Positions 26,150 to 36,245 of a DNA stretch of 64,000 bases are shown here, piece by piece. The notes under the pieces were generated by a model that was given only the letters and a program-made list of their open reading frames with translations, did not search any database and was not told the origin of the DNA. Numbering within the stretch: position 1 is the first letter of the stretch; each line of letters begins with the position of its first letter. A program made the translations under genes and the position numbers. Source of the stretch: Schistocerca nitens (Eukaryota; Arthropoda; Insecta; Orthoptera; Acrididae); assembly GCF_023898315.1 (NCBI RefSeq), contig NC_064621.1, forward strand, positions 120,476,561 to 120,540,560. The letters run 5' to 3'.

Positions 26150-26640
26150 GGATTTGTGTAGCGAAGATTGTCACTGCCATTTGTGGCGGTTAGATTGCCA
26201 GCAACGTGCCGATAGACACTCTACTGAAAGCTCATAAGAAGCAGTTCTGCTGTTATACCCTTGATAACAAGGTCGCCAATTGCAATATGCTAATCAAACA
26301 CTGCAGTTAATGGCACAGATGTCTTTAGGAACGAACAGATTTACAAATGGAATAACTGACCTTCTGATCTGTCACCCACAGAGCATGTCTGGCAAGACGA
26401 AAGCTTCGAGACCGACACAGCCAGGATTTCATTCAAGAGATTCGTGAAAAATGCGTTTGGTGTCTGGTTACTTCCGAGCCACAGCGTATAAAATAAAGTC
26501 TCAGTGTCTGTATGGATCACACGTCTTACTGATGTTGATAATGAGCATTAGTTCAGCATGGAAACAATGTTTAATAATTAATACCCAATATGTGATGAAC
26601 GACGCCTCAAAGTCAGATAAACATCGGAGTGGAGACACGT
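26150..26640 (+). mobile_element. Ancient Tc1-like fossil upstream of gene B
   Basis: The stretch at 26361-26393 translates as PSDLSPTEHVW, the block with the third catalytic residue of Tc1 transposases (usual SPDLSPIEHVW). The rest is too eroded to read. The same fossil occurs at about 42,328-42,361 (minus, unit C) and near 56,540 (minus, unit D), so it predates the duplications. The borders are guesses. Confidence 0.5.
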
Positions 26641-27379
26641 GATGTATCCCATCCTATTTGGGTCAGTTCATATACCAATAGCGTGATTAATAAAGAAAGA
26701 AAAATGGAAGACTATGACGCAAGTGATAACCGGCTAATGGTTCTCACTGTTGCTATTTTTGTGTGCATGGGAGAAACGATGAAAGAAATAAAAGAAAATC
26801 ACTAATGTGGAAGGTAGCTGCTTGGCACCAAACGTCGATATTGGGGTTCACAGTCTACCTACCTGTAATAATCTACAGTAAGGAGAATTTGGAGAAACTC
26901 TTAAGAAGTGGATAGGTTTCATAAGAAAATTTATGCTTCATGTTAAACAAATCCAAAGCTTATTGTTAATTATTGGTGTTAATTATTGGTAAAACGAATT
27001 AACGATTTTCAACATAAGATAACAGAGTATGATGGGAAAACGTTGTACACTTTTATCTAAATCTGGACAATTTTTACGTAAGGCAACGAGAACAATGAAC
27101 AGATTAACAGTAGATGAAAGTCTTATTCGTTTTTAAATTAGTCGTTATTCTAAGTCAGTGCTGTTATATGCACCTGACCATACGAAGGAGACAATTTCAT
27201 AATTCAAGTTACTTACAATTGCTTACAGTCACATTAACCATCAAGGTTGCATACCAAGTCCCCCAAGATATTTCTGGCAGTAAGTTATGACGACGATATG
27301 GCTAATCGCGCTTTTGAAGTACGCACTAAGTAGCTGTCCTTGAATGCCACAATTTGGGAGATAAGTGTCCGACACGCCG

Positions 27380-27386
27380 TATAAGA
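27380..27386 (+). promoter_or_regulatory. TATA box of gene B
   Basis: TATAAGA stands 68 bp upstream of the start ATG. A TCACT initiator-like block lies at 27401-27405, so transcription probably starts at about 27,403-27,412. The same box is conserved in C and D and deleted in A. Confidence 0.7.
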
Positions 27387-27453
27387 GGAGGTCGGTGTGC
27401 TCACTAATGGCACTTGTATTGAGGCATCCAGCGTAGTAGAAACCACTGCAGCC

Positions 27454-28953
27454 ATGAAGGCGTCCCTTGTCCTGCTGATCGCTGGAGTGTTACTCGTGGC
27501 GTACTGCACGCCGTTCGCTGTTGCAGACGATGAAGATGAAGCGGTGGATGAAGCAGCCGAGAACAGAGACGCTGATGACGACGACGCCGACGGCTCAGCA
27601 GACGCCGACGCCGACGACAGCGGTGATGAGGAGGGTCTGAGTGGAGAGAGCAGGCGGGCAGCCAAAGGTAAACAGCAGCTGAGGCGTGCAGGCAATGCAT
27701 GGGCCTAATTGCCGTACCATTCACGGCATCAGGTTATGGTGTAGACTGCGAGTCTGTGTGTACTTTCTTGTAGGTTTAAGTCCCTAGTTGATAATCTATA
27801 TTATTCTGATACTTTAAACACTTGAGATATTCGTCTATAGACGAGACAGGTGGTTCGAGGATTTTTGTTTGTAGTATTATACCATTAGTGCATACATTAA
27901 ATATGCATGTTTTGTTTTGAGCAGCGCACACTGTTCATTTCTGAGCTAATCATTTATTTGTCTGTCATTTAACCTTTGTTTGAAATCAGAAAGAAAATTA
28001 CTGCAGTTACTCTTTCTGGTAGAACAATATGTCTATGCCAACACACAAGTTTAGAAAAATAGTTGAAAGTTGACAGAAATATGGTTAAACGTTAATCATA
28101 TGTCTCGAAGATTCTTAGTGACCGTCAGTGAGATTTTATGATGTCTTCTTACCACAGTTTTTTAAGCGCTTTGACATGTTTCAGGAGTGATATTTAGAGC
28201 GAGTTACAGAAACTGAGTTTTAGCATGAAAATGCCATAAGTCTTACAGCTTAAGATGTGTGCATACTACCGACGTCTACAAGGAGGTATGTTTAGCAATG
28301 ATGGAGTTGAAGTTATCACAGGTACATAGCTTACACCTGCCTTTCATCCCCAATATAAGAATACAGTGTGATTCATATTACTGTTTAGGAAACCAAAAGT
28401 GACGTAGATGGCTCCGAGATAAATAATTTGACATGAGACACATATGGTCGCAAATATTTGCTGACATTTCTGGCTCCATGTATGTTGTATTAAATATCTT
28501 GTCTCAGAGTCTTATACTCCGCTTTGAGAGTTTTTAAATATTAATGAAAATCACCCTGTTTATATATCAGATCACTATAGAGTAAAATATCCACGTAAAG
28601 CTAAACTTTGTATAGCTGGATATACTAAAACGAAAAGTTAAAGCTTAGAGCAGTGCTCTTGATCTTTGAAGCAGCAATTAGTCCAAAGAAAATCAGTTAG
28701 AAAAACAAGTTGTGTGTGATACAATTCTTCAGTGTCTTTTTGTTAAGCCTACTAACATTTTCTGATGAACAGGAGAGCACGCAGGTGTCGGAGGAACATC
28801 ATATTTTTTGTTTATTGTTGATCAGGTGCTCACGCCCGGGCTGGCCACATGAAACATGCACGTGCAGGCAGCCGACGACACATTGCGTCCAGAGCTGGAA
28901 GCAGACCCCATGCCAGGTCAGGCGCTTCCCGCAGAGCTGCACACAGCAAGTAG
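27454..28953 (+). CDS. Unit B: secreted peptide precursor, acidic pro-region plus cationic repeat peptide (two exons)
   Basis: I do not recognise this family. Exon 1 coding is 27454-27667, ending AAAG|GTAAAC (phase 1). The terminal exon is 28826-28953 after the acceptor tttattgttgatcag. The join gives 113 residues. Residues 1-24 are a signal peptide ending AVA before DDEDE. Residues 25-65 hold 22 Asp/Glu and one Arg. An SRR dibasic site at 66-68 precedes a C-terminal part with 14 Lys/Arg, six His, no acid and no Cys. This part has four imperfect repeats: HARAGHMK, HARAGSRR, ASRAGSRP, HARSGASR. The layout resembles precursors of linear cationic (antimicrobial- or neuropeptide-like) peptides, but that is inference. 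ATG 27454 is chosen because it starts the signal peptide and lies downstream of the TATA box. The intron is 1,158 bp. An extra 12-nt exon at 28773-28784 would keep the frame. Confidence 0.72.
28773..28784 (+). other. Possible 12-nt microexon or alternative acceptor in gene B
   Basis: The block gagagcacgcag is preceded by a perfect tactaac branch-point-like motif (about 28,749-28,755) and attttctgatgaacag, and is followed by gtgtcg. Used as a microexon it adds four residues (EHAG after the junction Gly) in frame. Used as an acceptor without a second splice it gives a different tail that ends at a TGA (28,851-28,853). The layout is kept in B, C, D and E. Confidence 0.35.
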
Positions 28954-29038
28954 TCGCTGCTGCTGAGGGAGCACCACACTGCAGACGCGCAGTCTTGAGC
29001 TGCTCCCACTGTCCTGTACCCTGCACTTATGTAGAGAA

Positions 29039-29044
29039 AATAAA
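29039..29044 (+). terminator. Polyadenylation signal of gene B
   Basis: AATAAA lies 86 bp after the TAG stop, in the sequence gagaaaataaagcacc. It is conserved in C (39676-39681) and D (53492-53497) and changed in A. Confidence 0.8.
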
Positions 29045-29765
29045 GCACCACTGTACTTTGTGGCAAACATGTGTGTCTATTACTTATTGTCCTATAAATT
29101 TTAGATCATGTGCACAAATAGGTAATAACTAAATACGAAAAAATGTTGCAAAAGTTCAAAAAAATTATAAGTGTTCCAGTTTTCGGGTGTAAACAATATA
29201 TTCGCCATGATATTATATTACCAACATTATATCATTATCTGTGTATGTTGCACTGTGATGTGAATAGCAGTTTGGATTTCTTCTTATGGAATAATGATCC
29301 ACAGTATAGAGTGCTAGTGTATATACATATACATCAGTATCGTATAGAGTCAGTAGTTGTGAAGACACAAGAAAAGAAGTCCTTGCAGTAATTGCACATA
29401 TTATGCTTTCTAATTATTATAACAGTTTCAAAACTACAGACATGACTGCAGCAAGCTGTTGGATGTCCAATATAGAGGGGGAATCAGAAATCTGATTTTA
29501 TTCTTTGACGGTTGTATGCCTCTTAATGTTTTCCCTAACTCAGCTCAATACATAAGGGTATGTGACTTCAATAAATGACCTTAGAACGTGCCCTTTGCCT
29601 AGACTATCATGACTCAAGGGGTAACTGGTAACGCTATTTGAGCACATTTTTGTAAACATATGTAGTACAAAACAATTAAATTTTTCAACAGGAACAAGTG
29701 GGGGCATCAATGAATACAGGAACGAATATAGGGCCACTGTTACTTCTCAAAGTTTTGTAGCTTTG

Positions 29766-30430
29766 TTCAGAGCAAGTCAATAGTACTCAACACTCCATGC
29801 TTTCTAAACCCACGTTGAATGTGTGTCAATAGACCGTTTTCTTTGAGGTAATTCATTATGTTTGAACACAATGTATATTGTAGAATCCTGATGCATATCC
29901 ACGTTAACGATATGGGCCTATAATTTAGTGGATTACTCCTACTGCCTTTCTTGAATATTGGTGTGACCTGTGCAATTTTCCAGTCTTTGGGTACGGATAT
30001 TTCGACGAGCGAACGGTTGTATATGATTGTTAAGTATGTTGCTACTGCACAGCATACTCCGAAAGGAACCTAATTGGTATACAGTCTAGACCAGAAGACT
30101 TGCTTTTATTAAGTGATGTAAGTTGCTTCATTGCTCCGAGGATATTTACTTCTACGTTACACATTTTGTCAGCTGTCCTCGATTCTAGTTCAGGAATGTT
30201 TACTTGGTCTTCTTTTGTGAAGGCATTTCGGAAGGCTGTGTTTAGTAACTCTGATTTGGCAGCACTGTCTTCGATAGTATCTCCATTGCTATCGCGCAGA
30301 GAAGGCATTGATTGTTGCTTGCCGCTAACATACTTCACATAGACCAGAATCTCTTTGGATTTTCTGCCAGGTTTCAGACAACGTTTCGCTGTGGAAACTG
30401 TTATAGGCATCTCGCATAGAAGTCCGTGCT
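29766..30430 (-). mobile_element. CR1-like LINE fragment (RT N-terminal part)
   Basis: On minus, the frame 30410-30042 reads the linker and RT start: RSKEILVYVKYVSGKQQSMP, AFTKEDQVNIPELE and SKSSGLDCIPIRFLSEYA, as in the fuller element at 49,865-50,230. It then continues in other frames to about 29,770, where it meets the arm of the inverted duplication. It is a fragment with stops. Confidence 0.8.
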
Positions 30431-30439
30431 AAATTTTAG

Positions 30440-33000
30440 ATTAGGTTCCTCCCCATGGGAAACAAACCGTTGGCCCGAAAAATTACCAGATCATTACACT
30501 GATGTGGGTGTGCCAACTGTAAAAATTGTTAGTCGCCTAAACAGGTCATTCCAAAGGATTTAAATATACTTAATCTCATGTTAGTAAATTGTCGAAATGT
30601 CTGTAGAAAGATCCCCGAGATAATCTCCGAAATAAACAGTAGCAATGTCAATATTGTATTAAATATTATGGATAGGACTGATGCTATAGGAGGTGGTGTG
30701 GTCATTGCAGTTAATAGTTGTTTAAACACGATATCGTTAATGGGTCGGACTGTGAAATAGTTGGGATAAATCTGTCAATTAGACAAGGATTGACCATTGT
30801 AACAGAATGTTTTTATAGACCACCAGCATCTTCAACAAACGTTGCAGAACGTTTCAGGGAAAGTCTTGAGTACATAGGAAGTAAATATCCAAATTATCCA
30901 TAGGTGGATACTTTAATCTAGCATCCATTGACTGGCAAACTTACACGTTTATCACAGGGGGCAGAAGCTAAGATTCGTATGAAGTTATTCTAGGAGCGTT
31001 CTCAGCATACAACCTTGAGCAATTGGTTAGAAAACCAACTCGAGATGTGAAAATATTAGATATCTTGGCGACAAACAGACCTGATCTTTATGAGCAAGTT
31101 AATCTAGAAGAAGTTATTAGCGGTCGTAATGTCGTTGTGGCTTCTATGTCAGTGGAAGTTGCAAAAAAAACAAACCAAGGAACATTGAAGAGTTTTCTTC
31201 ATTGGGAAAGCAAATGAAATTATCATTAATGAATATCTTCATCGTCAGCTCAAATCACCACGGGACACAACGATATTGAGCATCTTTTGTCGGAATTTAA
31301 AGGTATTGTTCACCACGTGCTAGAGAAGTATAAGCCCAGCAAAAATATAGGGGAGGGAAAGGATCCACCTTGGTACAACAAACATATTAGGAAGTTGCTG
31401 AGAAAGCAGAGAACTTTTCACAGTCGTTTTAAACGTAGTCACTGCCCCGCTGACAAACAGAAATTTTGCGACATAAAAGCAGCTGTCAGAAAGACAATGA
31501 GAGACTCTTTAACAAATTTGAAAGCAATATTTTATCTGCAGATTATAAAAATAACCCCAAAAAATTTTGGTCATCCGTAAAATCTATGAACGCTCAAATA
31601 ATTCAATACCTTCTCTTGCTGACAGTACGGGTAATATAACTAATGATGATAAACAGAAGCCCGAAATTCTAAACCTAGCTTACAGCAACTCCTTTACGAT
31701 AGAGGACTGCAGCACCATTCCCCCTTTCAATTATCTAATAAACACAAGGATGGCTGACATAGTGTTTCGTGTATGTGGGATTGTAGAACAGTTACGATCC
31801 TAGCTCATCTGCAGAAACCAGCACGGTTTTAGGAAATAGCGGTCATGCGAGACACAGCAGGCCGTCTTTGTGCATGATATACAACAGGCTCTAGATACCG
31901 GTTCCCAGGTTGATGCCATATTTCTCGACTTTCGAAAGGCTTTCGACTCAGTTCCGCACTGTCGCTTGCTACACAAACTGCGCGCCTACGCTCTTTCCAA
32001 TGACATATGCGATTGGATAGAGAGTTTTCTAACAGACAGGGAGCAGTATGTCGCCCTGAATGGGGTAACCTCAACAGAAACAAGAGTAACTTCAGGTGTG
32101 CCCCAGGGCAGCGTAATAGGTCCTCTGCTTTTTACGATTTACATAAACGATGTGGTTGACTGTTTGCCTTAGACTGTTTGCCGATAATGCTGTAGTCTAC
32201 AGGAAAGTAGTGTAACACGAAGGTTGTGAACAAATCAATGAGGATTTGCAGAAAATAAATGCGTGGTGTAATGACTGGCAGTTATTTCTCAATATTAGTA
32301 AGTGTAACCTTCTGCGTATAATAAGACGAAAATCCCCGTTAATTTTCGATAACAAAATAAATGTCCAGTCTTTAGAAGCGGTAACATCCGTCAAGTAAAT
32401 GGGTATGACTGTTTGAAATGATCCCAAATGGAATGATCAGATTATACAAGTAACGGTTAAGGCAAACTCTAGACTGCGGTTTATTGGTAGAATCCTGAAG
32501 CGATGCAGTCCTTCAACAAAGGAAATAGATTACAATGCGTTAGTTCGTTAAGTCTTAGAGTATTGTTCCTCTGTATGGGACCCTTAGCAGTTGGGTCTAA
32601 TTCAAGAAATTGAGAAGGCCCAAAGAAGAGCGGCAAGATTCGTGACTGGTACATTTAGCCATCGCGGGAGCGTTACGAATCTCATAGAAAGTTTGAAATG
32701 GGACTCACTTGCAGATAGACGGCACGCTAAACCGAAGGGGCTGCTCACTAAATTCTGAAATCCGATCTTCACCGAGGATGTAGAACATATATTATTACCA
32801 CCAACTTTCAAATCCTGTAGTGATCATCATTCAAAGATATGGGAAATAAGAGCTTGTACTGATGCTTTCAGACAGTCGTTTTTCCCTCGCGCCATTTGCG
32901 AGTGGAACAGAGGGGGGGGGGGGGGGGGAATATTACTTTGGCGCAAATTGTGCCTTCTGCCACACACCGCTTATTGGCTAGCGGAGTGTATATGTAGATA
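30440..33000 (+). mobile_element. CR1-like LINE, 5'-truncated, plus orientation
   Basis: The endonuclease region (about 30,580-31,220) shows LMLVNCRNV, GGGVVIAVNSCL, ECFYRPPASS and LDILATNRPDLYEQV in shifting frames. RT follows: SLADSTGNITNDDKQKPEIL (31.6 kb), then IFLDFRKAFDSVPHCRLLHK and VTSGVPQGSVIGPLLFTIYI (31,915-32,150). The catalytic box reads LFADNAVVY (32,174-32,200), with the second Asp changed to Asn (codon 32186). Part of the RT fingers is missing at about 31,800. The 3' end has a G17 run (32,912-32,928) and a gtgtatatgtagatata end. Dead by several frameshifts. Confidence 0.85.
31870..32172 (+). pseudogene. CR1-like reverse transcriptase palm fragment
   Basis: A 100-codon stretch contains RT motifs A (AIFLDFRKAFDSVPH) and B (SGVPQGSVIGPLLFTIYIND), so the core fold is kept. 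It stops at 32,170 just before the FADN box, which is in another frame. Hence a frameshift separates motifs B and C. Confidence 0.8.
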
Positions 33001-36000
33001 TAAAATGAAATGCTTGAGACGTTCATGTATATTTTATAAGAGAAACAGCACAATTATGGATCAAACATCATCAACCAGACATTCAAGGTCATTTAATTGG
33101 CTACTATTACATCACAAATGTAACTAAATAATGGTATGTTTATCTGAATAAAGGTGCTATGAATGTGAAAGAAGGATTGGTTCATCTGAATTTTCAGGCA
33201 CGTATTAGGCATAAGATTCCACAATTGTTCAAAATTAGATAATTATCATAACTGGTCACCTGCATCTCGCTAAATGTTCTGATCAATTGCCTTAATTAGT
33301 TACTAATTATCCAAACGTTCATAACTTTTCATCACATGACATTATAAAGGATACAATAGTTCTTTTGCCAGTGGGTTCTTTGTACATTTTCTTGCATGGC
33401 AATAAAACAACAAAAATTTGAAACATCGACAAATCTTGTCACACTATAACAATCAGTAACCACTGGTACTACAACACAGATTCAAAAACTATACAGTAAA
33501 TTCCATGAGCTAAATCCTAATATATTCATGACTATTCAAGTAAAATTATATATTTCTATCAGTTTATGATAGTTCGAGAGTGAAAATCACTTGTGTCCTT
33601 TCTGACCAGGAATACGTAGACTAACAGGAAGGAAGCTTAACATAAAATTTAAAGAACATTGTAATCCCAGTCATAAATCTGCTTTGAGTGACAACCTTAC
33701 AAAACTAGAAAATACAATGGGGAACACTGAAAAAACATGGAAATATTTCATGAGGTGGAAAAAGGTATTCAGATTAATCTTCTGAAGGAGGCAGAATGTA
33801 TAACAATCTTAAAACCCATCCTAAAAGATACTTAATGTACAGAGAGAGCCTAACAACACAAAGTACTTTGACAACTTTGTTGTTGTCTTTACCAGAATGC
33901 AGGTCAAATTATAACAATGTCCCTTATACCATGTTGGACGTTAAGACTACATAGTTTATGTTGAGTCCTCGTAGTCAATTTCAGCATGATTCAAGGTACG
34001 CATAGATGTTTTGCAAAAGTTTAGTACTATGGCAGGATAAAAAGTTTAAGGAATTTATCATGATCTTCGAGGTTGGCGTTGTATACACAGTTTGGTGTGG
34101 TGAACTATCTTTCTGAATGATCCTGTCAAAGCTTCATTGCAGAATTATATTTTCCGATCTTGTGGAGTGAACAGAAATATTAAGTGAAAATTGGCAAGTG
34201 AATATGCTATTAATAGCCTTTTGAAAAACTTTCTGTTGAGTATCGAACTTCTGGCTGCATGTCATTCTTTATTCACCAGAGTTTATAAACGCATGATGTG
34301 TGATGTATGATGACATCACTAATTAGGTCACAAATAGCCAGAAGGCATAATTAAGAACAGTAACAACTAAGAGGTACCAAATAAGCCGAAAAGTGCAAAT
34401 AACATATTAGCTATTCTGAATTTGTAATAATGTAAAAATTGATGTAAATTAAATTGTGTGTAACACCTTCATTGCCCTGCACGCACAATAGCCGCTGGAA
34501 GAGCCTCTTCCACATCCTGGACAAGTCCCTCCGGCGAGCACACCAAGTTAACGTTGGACTTCTTCCCCTCCCACTATGTTCCTGAAGGGCTCCATGACCC
34601 ACCTAACATGACTTTCTGTTATAACGTAGCTTGATAAATTAAGACAATAACTAGGCGAGAATTCCAACTGAGAACTATTAAGCAAATATCAGTATGACGT
34701 TGGCTGGTGACTTACTTTGATACTCTGTAGGTCTATTGTTAATTGTTAATTCCCCTAATCCATATGGCACTGCTGAACATTGATAGCCTGTCCTTATAAC
34801 TCTAGATAAGTGATGTATTAAACAAAGAACTAGAGCAACTGTTATATCTAGCCATGTTAAGCACTTATAATGACTATTAAACCATGTATAAGGTCTCTGC
34901 CTCTATAAAAAAGATTTACTTTCAGCGTTGGTTAAACTGAGATGTGTCTATCTGTGTTTCTACTAACACTGTCTAGTAACCATAACACGTAGGCGGTAAC
35001 TGAACTATTAGTGCTGTAGTATAATAGATGTATTTTGAGTAATCTGTTATTAAATGTTAATATTGTAATATAATGGATCCCCTTGAGATTGTTATTATGT
35101 ATGATCTTAACATCAGTGGGTGTATTTCTAGCAGATGCACATTGGCTTTCCGTTAAATCTTTTACCTATTCTGTTGGATCCATGCGTTTTTCACACAGTT
35201 AACAGCTATAAGGATAAATGGACCAAGCTAATAGCAAAGATGGAACATTGTACATCCAGTATCTGATACTACAATCACGCAGACGCAGAGCTAAGATGCG
35301 TCTGTACGTTCTTTGTTACTTTGCTATAAGCTGTAAAGTATTTATTGGTGTCTCACGTATCAGCTGTATGCTTTCATGTTACACACTTTGTGATATGGGT
35401 TCCAGATTTTCTTTGGTACTGGAGACCTGATGATGGTCTGATCCTAGACCAAAATTGATTGTCTGTTATAAAATACATCGTTACGACTGTGTATTGCATA
35501 ATGCGATTCTTAACATTCATTGCACTTTTTTAGCGCCACATGCACAAAATATTACTTGCCGTGCCCAGTAAAGCAAGTTTGGTGGTCAATATGTACCAAA
35601 GAAGCAATTTAAAGTAAATTATGTGTGTACAAGCAAAGGGATTTGTAAGGAAGTGTATTTCGTTGAAAGTGACTCCAGCTTCTTCTAAATGAATATCAAG
35701 GTTAGGAATGATATGTCTGAGAATATCAAGATATATTGTAAAAATAAATGGCTTAAGGGTGAATTAAAAGCAAAACATAGGTAAGGAAACCATCCCCTAC
35801 AGACTAAAGAATATAGAGGGGTGTGTTGTACATATGTGTATTGATATTTTAGTGAAATGTATTGACAGCATTATGAAAGAGCGTGTAACACCTGGAAAAA
35901 GGCAAAGGTTTCACAAAAGTGACCTAGGTATTATTGGTACAGACAATAACGAATTAAATTTCAAGTCACACAAAGGCAGTTCGCTTGTTATCCTTACAGA

Positions 36001-36245
36001 AGTGCATATATAACTAAAACTCTTATTAAAAGATGATCAAATATTTAAGATTCCTAAAGCTCCCACTGGTAAATACAGAGACGAAATTAAGGCGAAGGTA
36101 ATAATTCCTGTTCCATTTTTACTGACATTCAATGAAAAAGTGTATAGGTATCAACTCAAGCGCTACGAAACTCAGAGTTAATTAAAAAATACATAAAATC
36201 GCGCTTCCCTATAAGCAATTTTCAATTACATCGATTGCACTTGTC
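33001..36245 (+). mobile_element. Rearranged Penelope-like element
   Basis: Three blocks can be seen. 33,060-33,490 is the 5' region in reverse (matches 14,580-15,010 on the other strand). 33,490-34,340 is the 3' region in plus sense, with LTGRKLNIKFKEHCNPSHKS (about 33,615-33,680), the C-terminal half of the GIY-YIG domain. 34,590-36,245 is the 5' region in plus sense, up to the RT fingers remnant at about 36,180, where a CR1-like element cuts it off. No long open frame survives. 34,345-34,590 is duplicated flank also seen at 18.7 kb. Confidence 0.75.

Larger units (their letters stand above)
23535..27370 (+). repeat. Upstream region of gene B (duplicated in C, D and partly F)
   Basis: Apart from the Tc1 insertion at 24,357-25,778, this is the 5' flank of gene B. 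It matches C in reverse (41,345-43,850), D in reverse (55,565-58,060) and F directly (62,440-63,440, with a gap). C lacks about 26 bp relative to B near 23,775-23,800. No protein-coding signal is conserved between copies except a Tc1 fossil at 26,361. Confidence 0.75.
23550..29765 (+). repeat. Arm 1 of a large, near-identical inverted duplication (units B and C)
   Basis: Minus the Tc1 insertion, this arm matches 38,945-43,850 in reverse order. Long stretches are identical, including the whole 423 bp around the terminal exon in translation; exon 1 has one amino-acid difference. The arms end near 29,765 and 38,945, leaving about 9.2 kb of unrelated transposon sequence between them. Genes B and C face each other with their 3' ends. 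Confidence 0.9.

Noticed and set aside
27285-27695. 136-codon Ser/Ala-rich frame antisense to exon 1 of gene B (also opposite exon 1 of C and D)
   Set aside because: It is the mirror of GAC/GCC-rich coding sequence; it has no signal peptide or domain and spans the promoter.
28710-29132. 140-codon frame over the terminal exon of gene B, identical in C
   Set aside because: It reads across the acceptor in a third frame from a non-ATG start; identity reflects the recent duplication, not constraint.
29143-29391. 82-codon frame downstream of gene B, identical in C and similar in D
   Set aside because: Lies past the poly(A) signal; similarity follows from duplication and D shows replacements and frame changes.
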